A DNA stretch of 41,626 nt from positions 1 through 41,626 of the forward strand of contig NZ_CAMLSE010000049.1 in assembly GCF_946482605.1 (NCBI RefSeq). The letters run 5' to 3'. The position numbers and the translations under genes are program-made. The notes below the pieces were generated by a model that had not been told where the DNA came from, did no database searches, and saw only the letters and a list, made by a program, of their open reading frames with translations. This document shows positions 1-8,803 of this stretch, piece by piece (position 1 is the stretch's first letter; every line of letters starts with the position of its first letter). This stretch comes from an uncultured Dyadobacter sp. (lineage in GTDB: Bacteria > Bacteroidota > Bacteroidia > Cytophagales > Spirosomataceae).

Positions 1-2513
1 AGGGTATTTCCGCATCTGCATTATACGGTAGCCGAGCAGCGAACGGTGCGATCCTGATCACCACCAAAAGAGGTAAGTCCGGCAAGACACAGGTAGATAT
101 TTCATCTTCATTCGCGCAATCTCAGATACTTCGCGTCCCGCACCTGCAGAACACTTACGGTCAGGGATGGAGCGGCTTGTTCGACCGCATCGAAAACGGT
201 TCATGGGGTCCCAAACTCGACGGGAAGCCACGTCTTTGGGGTAACGTAGTGGACAACTCGCAAATGCTGAAACCTTTCTCGGCGCAGGAGGACAATCTGA
301 GGGATTTTTTCGATAAAGGATATGAATGGAACAACAGCATCGCGGTATCCGGTGGTACCGAAACCGCCAACTACCGTGTGGCGTACTCCAATGCAACAGC
401 CGATGGGGTAGTGCCTACCAACGCCGACTCATACAAGCGTAACACTTTAAGTCTAAGCGGTGGACTGAAGCTGGACAAGTTTTCGGTGAATTCCAACATC
501 AATTACGTTCACAAAAATCAAAAGGCGGTCGCTACTGGCCAGGGTGATGATGCAGGCGGCGGCAAGGTGCTATGGCAGGAGATGATCCAGATCCCGCGCG
601 ACCACTCGATCGTCGATTCAAAAGCGATGCTCGATCCAAACAGTCCATATTATAAGTTCATGACGTTGGATAACTATTTTACTCCTTACGCTCAGAACCC
701 TTACTGGACATTGTATAACCAGGGAAACAACTATGACGAGGACCGCATTTACGGTAACATCGACTTTGGTTATCAGTTGCTCAAAAGCCTGGATGTGAGA
801 TTCCGGGTGGGTGGCGACTATTCCGATGCATTCCAAAAGGATTGGGGTAATGTGGGAAAAATTGCCGACGGCACTCCTAACAGCACTGCTAATGACGTTT
901 TTGGTAGTGTTTCTCAGCTCGCAAGACAAAACCGCCAGTTCAACAGTGACCTGCTCTTTAATTTCAAACACAACTTCGGATCGCGGTTTGATGTGCAGGC
1001 ATTCTTTGGACATAACCTCAACGAAAGGACCGCACAGACCAACTTCGCGAAGGTTACCAATCTCGACCTTCCAGGGTTTTACAACCTCTCGAACAGCTCT
1101 GTGACGCCGATCACATTTGCCACTACCAGTAAGCGCCGCCTGGTGGGTATCTATGGTCAGGCTACATTTGGTTTCGATAACTGGTTGTACTTAACGGTGG
1201 GTGCGCGTAACGACTGGACCAGCACATTGCCAAAAGGCAAAAACTCATACTTCTATCCGAGCGCCAGCATCAGTGCCGTATTGTCGGACGTATTCAAATT
1301 GCCGGCAGAAGTTCCTTTCGTGAAAATACGCTTTGCAGCTGCATCGGCGGGTAACGATGCGGATCCGTATCAGGTATACTCGGTGTATGTGCCAGGTTCG
1401 GTGCGCGCGGGTGGTTTTGGTAACATCAACTTCCCGTTGGCAGGCCAGAACGCTTATGAAGTTTCAAACAACCTGGGAAACCAGAATTTGAAACCTGAGA
1501 TTTCAACCGAATATGAAGGAGGTCTTGAGCTGGGCTTTTTCGGAAGACGTGTAGGTCTTGACCTGAGCTATTACAACAAGCTGACCAAAAACCAGATCAT
1601 CAGCCTTGCCCTCGAACCGGCTACTGGTGCCACCACGCAGACGGTCAATCTGGGTAGCGTAAGAAATAAGGGGGTTGAATTGGCATTGAACCTGATCCCG
1701 GTACGCACTGATAAATTCGAATGGGGCGTTACCGTGAACTACAACAAGATCTGGAACGAAGTGGAATCGCTCGGTCTGGAAGGCGGATCAGGAAATATTC
1801 TTCTGAATGACAGCTATAATGTGAAACTCCGCGCGGTCGTAGGCAAGCCTTTGGGTGCTATCTATTCGCCTGACGTACAGCGTGACCCGAATGGCAACAC
1901 GATCGTAAACGCAACGACCGGATTGCCGCTGGTGAGTTCCGAAGAAACATACAGAGGTTCGGTTAACCCAAACTATACTTTGGGGATCTCAACCTATCTG
2001 GATTACAAAGGTTTCAAATTCAGTGCAAATGGTGACTACCGTAATGGCGGGGTGTTCTATTCTTACACAGCCCGTTTGAACTACTTCAACGGAAACTCCT
2101 ATTTGTCGCAGTACAACGACCGCGAGCCGTTTGTCGTGCCGGGTTCCGTGATTAAAACCGGGGATACGTATGTGACTAACACAGTTCCGGTGTCACGCGC
2201 CGATGTGTTTACCTACTTTGGTGGCGCTACCTCGGCCAACGAATACAACCACGTGCTGCCGAAAACATTTTTCAAACTCAGAAACGTGTCGCTCACGTAT
2301 TCGGTACCCAAGAAAGCATTGGCAAAACTGCCGGTAAGAGGTGCATCTCTGGGGATTTTTGGCCGGAACCTCGTGTTGTGGACACCTAAGGGCAATCACG
2401 TCGTCGACCCCGAAGCCAACACGTTCGGAACCAGCCTGAAAAACCTGTATGGTGAATTCGCTGCCGGTCCTTCTACCGCGACGTACGGCGTTCAGTTAAA
2501 TCTATCATTCTAA
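1..2513 (+). CDS. SusC/RagA-type TonB-linked outer-membrane receptor, 5' truncated
   Basis: The frame is open from base 3, so the gene begins before the window; the ATG at 177 is internal. The first residues visible (GISASALYGSRAANGAIL, then ITTKRG) are the typical end of the SusC plug domain, so the signal peptide, the carboxypeptidase-like domain and most of the plug are missing. The remaining roughly 835 residues are a TonB-dependent beta-barrel rich in aromatic and Asn/Gly strands, ending in the outer-membrane C-terminal pattern (VQLNLSF). SusC proteins form the TonB-powered channel that imports ligands captured by a SusD lid lipoprotein. The SusD-like gene starts 11 nt after the stop, followed by two more lipoprotein genes, so an operon is near certain. 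By gene order the closest characterised relative is BT2264 of B. thetaiotaomicron, a peptide transporter; the substrate here is inferred. Confidence 0.93.
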   Translation, partial: GISASALYGSRAANGAILITTKRGKSGKTQVDISSSFAQSQILRVPHLQNTYGQGWSGLFDRIENGSWGPKLDGKPRLWGNVVDNSQMLKPFSAQEDNLRDFFDKGYEWNNSIAVSGGTETANYRVAYSNATADGVVPTNADSYKRNTLSLSGGLKLDKFSVNSNINYVHKNQKAVATGQGDDAGGGKVLWQEMIQIPRDHSIVDSKAMLDPNSPYYKFMTLDNYFTPYAQNPYWTLYNQGNNYDEDRIYGNIDFGYQLLKSLDVRFRVGGDYSDAFQKDWGNVGKIADGTPNSTANDVFGSVSQLARQNRQFNSDLLFNFKHNFGSRFDVQAFFGHNLNERTAQTNFAKVTNLDLPGFYNLSNSSVTPITFATTSKRRLVGIYGQATFGFDNWLYLTVGARNDWTSTLPKGKNSYFYPSASISAVLSDVFKLPAEVPFVKIRFAAASAGNDADPYQVYSVYVPGSVRAGGFGNINFPLAGQNAYEVSNNLGNQNLKPEISTEYEGGLELGFFGRRVGLDLSYYNKLTKNQIISLALEPATGATTQTVNLGSVRNKGVELALNLIPVRTDKFEWGVTVNYNKIWNEVESLGLEGGSGNILLNDSYNVKLRAVVGKPLGAIYSPDVQRDPNGNTIVNATTGLPLVSSEETYRGSVNPNYTLGISTYLDYKGFKFSANGDYRNGGVFYSYTARLNYFNGNSYLSQYNDREPFVVPGSVIKTGDTYVTNTVPVSRADVFTYFGGATSANEYNHVLPKTFFKLRNVSLTYSVPKKALAKLPVRGASLGIFGRNLVLWTPKGNHVVDPEANTFGTSLKNLYGEFAAGPSTATYGVQLNLSF

Positions 2514-2524
2514 TCAGGATTCAA

Positions 2525-4000
2525 ATGAAAGGTATTATAAAAAATAGTGTCCTGCTGCTTGCGGCGCTTTCACTGGGCTCTTGCAATGACTGGCTGGATG
2601 TAAACGAAGATCCCAACAACCCGACCAACGTGGCACCCGAATTTGTGCTGCCCGCGGCACAGGCATCGGTTGTAGGTATTGTGGGAGGGGATTTCGCAAT
2701 CATTGGCGGTCTTTGGTCGCAGCATTGGACGCAATCCAATGCGAGTAACCAATACCGTGGCATCGATTCTTACGACCTCCAACCTGCCGATTATGATATC
2801 GCGTGGACGGAGTTGTATGCAGGCGGTCTGAACGACTTCGAAGATGTGAAGAACAAGGCGACCGAAAGCGGTAATAATAATATGTTGTTGCAGGCAGTAG
2901 CCGTGCAAACCTATGGTTTTCAAATGCTGGCCGACTGGTTCGATAAAATTCCGTTGAGCGAGGCGTTGCAAGTCCAAACCATCAAAGCTCCGAAATACGA
3001 TGACGGACCGGCTGTTTATGCGGAGTTGCTCAAAAGACTCGACGCTGCCCTGGCACTCGACTTCAGTAACGGCAAATCAACCGCGGTAGGTTCTGACCTC
3101 GTTTACGGAGGATTGAGCGCAGAGAATCAGATCGATCAATGGAAGCGCTTTGCGAATACATTGAAGCTGAAAATGTATCTGCGCCAGACAGCAAGTGCTA
3201 ATTCCGCTCAGGCAATTGCAGCTATCAAGGCAATGCTGGATGCGAACACCCCATTGCTGGAAGATGATGCAGCAGTCACCAAGTTTGTGGACGAGCCTAA
3301 CCGCAGCAATCCATTGTATGAGAACAACGTGCGCCAGCTCAACACGGGTACCAACCTGCGTTTGAGCCGGACACTTCAGACTTATTTGCAGGCAAACGGC
3401 GACGATGCCAGACTTGCAGCTTACTTCACGCCCGGCACGGGTGGCCAGGCAGGTCTCGAGCAAGGTGATTTCCTCAGTGGTGTAGGGCCGAATGTACCTA
3501 GCGTAGCGAAAATGACCGCAACTGATCCGTTCTATTTTTTCAGTATCGATGAGGTTTATTTCATGCTCGCTGAGTCCTATCTGCGGACCGGTAACGACGC
3601 CAAAGCGAAAGAGTTCTACGACAAGGCTGTGGCAGCTGCGTATGCGAAATTCAATATTACGTTCGACGCGAAGATGATCGCAAAAGGCGGCGTTTACGAG
3701 TACCCGTCGACTGGCACCGCGGAGGTGAAGCTGAAAGCGATCATCTACCAGAAATGGGTTGCCATGTTCCGTCAGGGCTATGAGTCGTTCTGGGATCAGG
3801 CGCGTACGGGCTATCCCGAAAAGTCGGCAGTTCCTACCACCAATACGAAATATGTTCCGGGACAATGGACCGTTGCTGCGAAGTCTGTCATCGGTGATGC
3901 ACTGCCAAAGCGCGTTCCATACACCGCTGCCTCGCGGGATGGTAACGTCAATACGCCTATTGCAGTACCGCTTACGGCCAAAGTTTGGTGGATGAAATAA
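2525..4000 (+). CDS. SusD/RagB-like nutrient-binding outer-membrane lipoprotein
   Basis: 491 residues. A signal peptide with lipobox LGSC places the lipidated Cys at residue 20, so the mature protein is anchored in the outer membrane and exposed outside the cell. The mature N-terminus (NDWLDVNEDPNNPTNV) and the helix-rich body, including the segment FSIDEVYFMLAESYLRTG (about residue 338 on), fit the SusD-like family that also contains BT2263. SusD proteins act as a hinged lid on the SusC barrel and bind the ligand before import. The gene follows SusC by 11 nt. The length is normal for the family and no disruption is seen. The ligand cannot be read from the sequence; peptide is favoured by the operon layout and by the amidohydrolase downstream. 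Confidence 0.93.
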   Translation: MKGIIKNSVLLLAALSLGSCNDWLDVNEDPNNPTNVAPEFVLPAAQASVVGIVGGDFAIIGGLWSQHWTQSNASNQYRGIDSYDLQPADYDIAWTELYAGGLNDFEDVKNKATESGNNNMLLQAVAVQTYGFQMLADWFDKIPLSEALQVQTIKAPKYDDGPAVYAELLKRLDAALALDFSNGKSTAVGSDLVYGGLSAENQIDQWKRFANTLKLKMYLRQTASANSAQAIAAIKAMLDANTPLLEDDAAVTKFVDEPNRSNPLYENNVRQLNTGTNLRLSRTLQTYLQANGDDARLAAYFTPGTGGQAGLEQGDFLSGVGPNVPSVAKMTATDPFYFFSIDEVYFMLAESYLRTGNDAKAKEFYDKAVAAAYAKFNITFDAKMIAKGGVYEYPSTGTAEVKLKAIIYQKWVAMFRQGYESFWDQARTGYPEKSAVPTTNTKYVPGQWTVAAKSVIGDALPKRVPYTAASRDGNVNTPIAVPLTAKVWWMK

Positions 4001-4018
4001 TTCAAATCAACAGCAAAA

Positions 4019-4762
4019 ATGAAGCGATTAATTCAATATATAGCGATAGCCTTTATCGGAACGGTAGGCCTATCTTGCGAAGAAGACAAGGTAACGGAGG
4101 GTATTTCAGAGATCACCTTCTTTCCCGATTTTGATTACAAGGGAGAAACTACGGTGTTCTCCAAATGCGGTGCCGCATTTGCCGATCCGGGTGTAACCGC
4201 AGCTGAACAGGGGCAATCCATTCCGGTGACCACGAGTGTCAGCTCGCTGATCGGTGGCGGATCGCTGACCTCCGTTCCCGGCACAGCTGATCGCTACACG
4301 GTCACTTACACGGCGGTTAACAAGGACGGTTTTGACGCCACTGCCACACGGACCGTATGGCAGGTATGCACGGGCGACCTTAAGACTTCGATCGAAGGGT
4401 TGTACACGTCTACGGTATTCCGAAACGGGACCTCCGGAGCGCAGTACACCAATATGCAGTACGTTTTGATCCGGAAAAAGCCAGGTACCGAAAACACTTA
4501 TCAGGTTTCTGATGCGATAGGGGGATGGTATCAACTGGGGAGAGCGCTGGGAGACGCTTACAACGCACCCGGGCTGGAAATTACGGTGAACAGCATTCCG
4601 AAAAATGATTTCAAATTTGGAGGATCACCGGTGGTTCTAACTTTTGGCGGGGCTGTAACTCCCAAATCCCTCACTGTAAATGCAGACACCAAAACACTGG
4701 TGTTGACCACGGATTGGGACGTTTACAACTTTGTTGCCACTCTGAAACAGGTATCACTATAA
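4019..4762 (+). CDS. Surface lipoprotein of the BT2262 type (DUF5011/DUF5012-like)
   Basis: 247 residues with a lipoprotein signal (GLSC, Cys20) followed by an acidic EED stretch, which resembles the lipoprotein export signal that sends Bacteroidota lipoproteins to the cell surface. Residues about 35-120 look like an immunoglobulin-like beta domain (YTVTYTAVNKDGFDATATRT), as found in DUF5011-type proteins. The remainder is a second beta-rich domain of unknown function. It starts 18 nt after the SusD stop and is followed at 11 nt by another lipoprotein, the order known for BT2264-2263-2262-2261. In that system the extra lipoproteins sit on the SusCD complex. Its exact role is unknown; an accessory ligand-binding subunit is the best guess. 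Confidence 0.75.
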   Translation: MKRLIQYIAIAFIGTVGLSCEEDKVTEGISEITFFPDFDYKGETTVFSKCGAAFADPGVTAAEQGQSIPVTTSVSSLIGGGSLTSVPGTADRYTVTYTAVNKDGFDATATRTVWQVCTGDLKTSIEGLYTSTVFRNGTSGAQYTNMQYVLIRKKPGTENTYQVSDAIGGWYQLGRALGDAYNAPGLEITVNSIPKNDFKFGGSPVVLTFGGAVTPKSLTVNADTKTLVLTTDWDVYNFVATLKQVSL

Positions 4763-4773
4763 ACGAGCATCAG

Positions 4774-5265
4774 ATGAATAAGAAATTAGGATATTTAGCG
4801 ATTTTCATAGCCGGCATTTTTCTTTCGGGATGCGATCTTGGTACTGAACCTGCCATAGAAGGGACCAAATTACAGGCTATGTGCGGCGAATGGTTCGTAC
4901 AAGTGCTCCAAGATGGTGAAGACATCGGGGGAGGTTACTACCTGGTCACGACCTCCAACACAGCGGAGAACAATGAAACCGACCTGATCCTCGACGACCA
5001 TGAAACCTGGCCGGCGAAAGTGATCACGAAGGTCAATCTGGGCGGGATGACCTTCAATGCTGCACCAAACCTTACGAATATGTATGACGCGAAAGTGGGT
5101 GTATCTATTCTTGAAGGCAAGATCATCAAAGGTGCTGCAACTTCTACCGGTGGAAACAAGACGGATTCGATTTACGTGAAGTTTGAGTTTGTCGATAAAG
5201 GAGAAAAGTCGGTGATAGACTACGCCGGCTACCGCCGCACAGGCTTCCTGGAAGACGAGCATTAA
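4774..5265 (+). CDS. Small surface lipoprotein of the BT2261 type (Lipid_bd-like)
   Basis: 163 residues when started at the ATG at 4774. The open frame extends further upstream to 4714, but that stretch lies inside the preceding gene and would bury the lipoprotein signal (LSGC, Cys20), so the later start is preferred. The body (CGEWFVQVLQDGEDIGG and later YAGYRRTGF) resembles the small family annotated as lipid-binding putative hydrolase (Lipid_bd), which includes BT2261. Despite the family name no catalytic activity is established to my knowledge. It is the last gene before a strong terminator at 5287-5320, so it closes the importer operon. Most likely a fourth outer-membrane component of the peptide-type SusCD complex; this is inferred from position and similarity. 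Confidence 0.75.
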   Translation: MNKKLGYLAIFIAGIFLSGCDLGTEPAIEGTKLQAMCGEWFVQVLQDGEDIGGGYYLVTTSNTAENNETDLILDDHETWPAKVITKVNLGGMTFNAAPNLTNMYDAKVGVSILEGKIIKGAATSTGGNKTDSIYVKFEFVDKGEKSVIDYAGYRRTGFLEDEH

Positions 5266-5286
5266 CTACAAACAAAATAGGAGTAC

Positions 5287-5320
5287 AAGGCCTTATCCGT
5301 GCGGGTAAGGCCTTTTTTAT
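5287..5320 (+). terminator. Rho-independent terminator of the SusCD lipoprotein operon
   Basis: Perfect 9-bp arms (AAGGCCTTA at 5287-5295 and TAAGGCCTT at 5306-5314) extend through a T:G wobble and two C:G pairs to a GTGC tetraloop, followed by a T-rich run. It lies 21 nt after the last lipoprotein stop and separates the importer operon from the amidohydrolase gene, which therefore needs its own promoter or read-through. Confidence 0.92.
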
Positions 5321-5378
5321 TTTTGGAACCCAGGGATATCTTTCCGATCTTGAATGACCTGATCCTTTAATAATTCAT

Positions 5379-6728
5379 ATGACAACTCCTTTTACGGGCA
5401 ACATTACAAGAAAATTCTGCCTGATGTCCGCCGCGGCGCTGATAGCGGTTCTCACCGGCCAATCGGTAGCTGCGCAATCGCCATTAGCGAAATCGATCGA
5501 ACTGAAAGCGCCTGCGCTTGAAAAAAAGCTGGTAGAATGGCGACGCCATTTTCACGAGAACCCCGAATTGGGTAACAGGGAATTCAAAACAGCGGAAAAA
5601 GTCGCGGCCCATTTGAAACAGCTGGGCATTGAAGTGACAACCGGCGTGGCGCATACCGGGGTGGTCGGTATCCTGAAAGGCGGCAAACCGGGCCCGGTGG
5701 TGGCATTGCGGGCTGATATGGACGGTCTGCCGGTGGCTGAACGAGTGGATGTTCCGTTCAAATCGAAAATTACGACGGAATACAAAGGGCAAAATACAGG
5801 CGTAATGCACGCGTGCGGGCACGATACGCACATTGCGATACTCATGGGCGTGGCCGAAGTCCTCGCGTCGGTCAGGAACGAGCTTCCAGGGACCATCAAA
5901 TTCATATTCCAGCCGGCCGAAGAAGGTGCGCCGGAGGGCGAGGAGGGAGGTGCCGAACTGATGGTGAAGGAAGGGGTCCTGGAAAATCCGAAAGTAGAGG
6001 CGATTTTCGGTCTGCATATCGACTCGCAGATCGAAGTCGGCAAGATCGCCTACCGACCCGGCGCGACGATGGCTGCGGTGGATTTTTTTAGTATTGATGT
6101 AAAAGGGAAACAAACGCACGGCGCCTATCCCTGGTCGGGCGTCGATCCGATCGTCACCTCCTCGCAGATCGTAACCGCATTGCAAACCATCGTGAGCCGC
6201 AACCTGGACCTCACGCAAGCACCTGGCGTGGTTACGATAGGCGCTATACATGGAGGAGTGCGGCAGAACATTATTCCGGAATCCGTCAAAATGATTGGTA
6301 CTATCCGGACTTTCGACGAGGGAATGCATTCTTATGTCCACAAACGACTCAATGAGATTTCGACCAACATAGCGGAAAGTGCCGGAGCCACCGCGACCGT
6401 CGATATCGATGTGATGTACCCAGTCACGCATAATGACGAGGCGCTGACTGCCAGAATGATCGGAACGCTGGAAAGTGTGGCCGGCAAAGAGAATGTTAAT
6501 GTAATCCCTGTCAAAACGGGTGCCGAGGACTTTGCCTTTTACCAGCAAAAAGTGCCCGGTTTTTTCTTCTTTTTAGGCGGTATGCCAAAAGGTAAAAACG
6601 TGACGGAAGCCGCACCGCATCACACTCCCGACTTCTATGTGGATGAAGGCAGTCTTGTGCTTGGCGTGCGTTCCATTGCCCGCCTCGCTACCGACTACCT
6701 CGAAAAGGCGAAACTTAAAACGAAATAA
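5379..6728 (+). CDS. Secreted M20 family amidohydrolase/peptidase
   Basis: 449 residues with an N-terminal export signal (hydrophobic core about residues 14-30, probable cleavage after AAQ). It belongs to the M20D amidohydrolase group (hippurate, N-acyl-amino-acid and IAA-amino-acid hydrolases). Metal-site motifs are intact: RADMDGLPV (111-119), HACGHDTH (144-151, with Cys146 and His148), PAEEG (179-183), GLH (211-213) and the C-terminal HHTPDFYVDE. It would remove an acyl group from amino acids or peptides in the periplasm. The gene follows the peptide-type SusCD operon after a terminator, so it is functionally compatible but separately transcribed; a weak TATCTTTC element lies at 5337-5344. 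It ends 3 nt before the convergent SDR gene. The true substrate is unknown. Confidence 0.92.
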   Translation: MTTPFTGNITRKFCLMSAAALIAVLTGQSVAAQSPLAKSIELKAPALEKKLVEWRRHFHENPELGNREFKTAEKVAAHLKQLGIEVTTGVAHTGVVGILKGGKPGPVVALRADMDGLPVAERVDVPFKSKITTEYKGQNTGVMHACGHDTHIAILMGVAEVLASVRNELPGTIKFIFQPAEEGAPEGEEGGAELMVKEGVLENPKVEAIFGLHIDSQIEVGKIAYRPGATMAAVDFFSIDVKGKQTHGAYPWSGVDPIVTSSQIVTALQTIVSRNLDLTQAPGVVTIGAIHGGVRQNIIPESVKMIGTIRTFDEGMHSYVHKRLNEISTNIAESAGATATVDIDVMYPVTHNDEALTARMIGTLESVAGKENVNVIPVKTGAEDFAFYQQKVPGFFFFLGGMPKGKNVTEAAPHHTPDFYVDEGSLVLGVRSIARLATDYLEKAKLKTK

Positions 6729-6731
6729 GGC

Positions 6732-7532
6732 CTATTCCGGAATGTTCTTCCTGACCTGATCAAACAACAGGTTCGGGAAGAACCTTTTGAGATAAATCGC
6801 GGCAACCTCTTTGAAACCGCCGACATAGATCTCCTTTTTGTCCTTTCTGACCGCGTCAAGTATTTTTTCGGCACAAACGTCGGCCGGGATGCCCTTCTCC
6901 TGGTTGCTGTCCATTTTGCCAAATTTGTCCCCCGATGCGTTTAATGCATTCAGAGAAATATTCGTGCGGATGTAGCCCGGGCAAATGGTAGTGACTTTGA
7001 TATTGTGCTGATAACCCTCAGCGCGGAGCGAGTCGTAAAAACCCTGTAAAGCATGTTTGGCGGCATTATAGCCCGATCGCATAATCGTGCCGATCTTACC
7101 CGCAACACTGCTCATGACAATGAAGTGCCCGGATTGCTGCGCGATCATATGTGGTAAAATTGCTTTCGTGAGTGCTACGGTGCTGAAAAAATTGACGTTC
7201 ATCAGGCTCTGGTAAACTTCCAGGTCAGTGTCGTCGATGTACGAACGCTGACTGACTCCTGCATTATGCACCATGATATCAATCCGTCCGAAATGCGCGA
7301 TCACTTGTTCCGCGGCAGGTTTTGCCTGGTCGAATTGAGTAACATCGAGCGGCAATACCAGCACATTAGCGTCCGGCAATGCGGTTTGCTGTTTTACCCT
7401 TTCCAGTTCCTCGCGGCGGCGGGCGGTCAGTACGAGTTTAGCACCCTCTTTGGCAAAAGCCATTGTCAATGCCTCGCCGATGCCCGACGACGCGCCGGTG
7501 ATCCAGACAACCTTATCCTTGAAATTTGTCAT
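6732..7532 (-). CDS. SDR family NAD(P)-dependent oxidoreductase
   Basis: 266 residues, a classical short-chain dehydrogenase/reductase with a Rossmann fold. It shows the cofactor motif TGASSGIG (12-19), the NAG motif (90-92), the catalytic serine pair (141-142) and Tyr155-x3-Lys159 (YNAAK). The basic residues in TARRR after the second strand suggest NADP(H) preference. The C-terminal half carries VGGFKEVAAIYLKRFFP, as in DHRS7-like SDRs, which may associate with membrane. It lies 9 nt downstream of the LD-carboxypeptidase gene on the same strand and is probably co-transcribed with it. The substrate cannot be inferred. Confidence 0.92.
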   Translation of the reverse strand: MTNFKDKVVWITGASSGIGEALTMAFAKEGAKLVLTARRREELERVKQQTALPDANVLVLPLDVTQFDQAKPAAEQVIAHFGRIDIMVHNAGVSQRSYIDDTDLEVYQSLMNVNFFSTVALTKAILPHMIAQQSGHFIVMSSVAGKIGTIMRSGYNAAKHALQGFYDSLRAEGYQHNIKVTTICPGYIRTNISLNALNASGDKFGKMDSNQEKGIPADVCAEKILDAVRKDKKEIYVGGFKEVAAIYLKRFFPNLLFDQVRKNIPE

Positions 7533-7541
7533 ATCTGTTGG

Positions 7542-8474
7542 CTATACAGCTGTGGAATGTAATAAAAATCGGAGCTGAACAGCATCGTCGGCTACGTTCA
7601 ATGCAGCCTCCATGCCTACGCCCATCGCACGGTTGTCGCCGACGTGGCCAACCGGGAAATCATAGCATACCGGATATCCGAAGTCCGCCACATGCTCGGC
7701 GATAATCTGGTAAGAGTCCTTTCCGAACGTCGGGCTATTATTGTCCTTCATGTCTGTAAACTGCCCCACAACAAGCCCCGCCAGGTTTGCCAGCTTGCCA
7801 GCGCGTTTCAGCTGGATGATCATCCGGTCGAGATTATAGAGGTATTCATTAATGTCCTCGATAAAGAGAATTTTACCATCCGTATCGATCTCGGTCTCCG
7901 AGCCGATCATATGCGCCAACAGGCAAAGGTTACCGCCGACAACCTGCGCCGTGGCATTGCCGGTTCGGTTTAATGCGTGAGGCGGAACATCGTAGGAGAG
8001 CGGCTCACCGAACAGCATTTGCCGAAGTGATTCTGCCGCCAGTTCTGCGCCTTGGGTCGTAATGGTTTTGGCCATGGGCGCATGAATGCTCGCGTAGCCC
8101 AGCTGGAAAGTTCTGGAAAGAAAAGCGGTCAGGTCGCTGAAACCGACGATCCATTTCGGGTTTTGGAGAAATTTATCAAAATGAAGGCTATCGACGATCC
8201 GTGAACAACCGTAACCGCCACGGGCTGCGATAATGGCTTTAATGGAAGGATCATCAAGCATTTGCTGCATATCCGCCAGGCGGTCATCATCCGACGCCGA
8301 AAACTGGTTGAACGAAGTCTTCAAGGTTTGCCCTTCGACCACTTCGAGGCCCCATTGTTCCTTAAACAACCTGATGCCGGGAACAACATCTTCATACTTC
8401 ACAATGCTGGCCGGAGCCAAAACCCCGACACGGTCACCGGGTTTCAGAAATGCAGGAAACTGGATTGGATTCAT
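7542..8474 (-). CDS. LD-carboxypeptidase (peptidase family S66)
   Basis: 310 residues, no signal peptide, so cytoplasmic. Family S66 enzymes cleave the L,D bond of muropeptide tetrapeptides during peptidoglycan recycling; the MccF branch cleaves peptide-nucleotide antibiotics. Visible motifs: RGGYGCSRI (85-93), the nucleophile elbow GFSDLT with Ser113, FIEDINEYLYNLDR carrying the catalytic Glu (about 216), and the His-containing GHVGDN near the C-terminus. Length matches the family. A TATCTTTG element at 8519-8526 overlaps the end of the upstream toxin gene and probably drives this gene plus the SDR. Recycling rather than immunity is favoured because of the NagZ-like GH3 gene nearby, but motifs do not settle it. 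Confidence 0.9.
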   Translation of the reverse strand: MNPIQFPAFLKPGDRVGVLAPASIVKYEDVVPGIRLFKEQWGLEVVEGQTLKTSFNQFSASDDDRLADMQQMLDDPSIKAIIAARGGYGCSRIVDSLHFDKFLQNPKWIVGFSDLTAFLSRTFQLGYASIHAPMAKTITTQGAELAAESLRQMLFGEPLSYDVPPHALNRTGNATAQVVGGNLCLLAHMIGSETEIDTDGKILFIEDINEYLYNLDRMIIQLKRAGKLANLAGLVVGQFTDMKDNNSPTFGKDSYQIIAEHVADFGYPVCYDFPVGHVGDNRAMGVGMEAALNVADDAVQLRFLLHSTAV

Positions 8475-8518
8475 TCAGATTAATACGCAATGCCCAACGT
8501 TGGTTTTTGTTTGGGATG

Positions 8519-8526
8519 CAAAGATA
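8519..8526 (-). promoter_or_regulatory. Promoter -7 element for the LD-carboxypeptidase gene
   Basis: Minus strand reads TATCTTTG, an exact match to the Bacteroidota TAnnTTTG element, 45 nt before the ATG at 8474. No clear -33 TTG is seen. It sits just inside the gap after the yoeB stop, so the LD-carboxypeptidase/SDR pair can be expressed independently of the toxin-antitoxin genes. Confidence 0.55.
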
Positions 8527-8530
8527 GAGA

Positions 8531-8803
8531 CTAGTAATGGCCTTTCAGCGAAAGAATGTAAACGGTATCACCGTCGACCCGATAGACAATACGGTGCTCA
8601 TGACTGATCCTTCTGGAATATCTCCCAGCCAGGTCATGTTTCAAAAGTTCAGGCTTTCCGATTCCCTCCGCCGGAGTGTTGGAGATAGATTCCAGAAGTT
8701 GCTCGATTTTCTTGATGATGACTTTATTGCCGGATTTGTGCCAAAATGATAAGTGTGTGATCGCTTTTTCGGTAAATGTTATTTGGAATTTACCAGATCC
8801 CAT
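8531..8803 (-). CDS. yoeB: Txe/YoeB family mRNA-interferase toxin
   Basis: 90 residues of the RelE-fold YoeB family, ribosome-dependent endoribonucleases that cut mRNA in the A site. The residues corresponding to E. coli YoeB Glu46, Arg65, His83 and Tyr84 are all present: Glu52 in GKPE, Arg71 in HEHR, and terminal His89-Tyr90. The signature RRISHEHRIVYRV is intact, so the toxin looks active. It overlaps the upstream antitoxin gene by 25 nt, the usual translational coupling of such pairs. The protein carries about six more N-terminal residues than E. coli YoeB. Confidence 0.93.
   Translation of the reverse strand: MGSGKFQITFTEKAITHLSFWHKSGNKVIIKKIEQLLESISNTPAEGIGKPELLKHDLAGRYSRRISHEHRIVYRVDGDTVYILSLKGHY

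Noticed and set aside
5484..6548. A 354-codon open frame on the minus strand inside the M20 amidohydrolase gene
   Set aside because: Its translation has no recognisable family features, while the plus-strand frame has a signal peptide and full M20 motifs. It is a by-product of codon bias.
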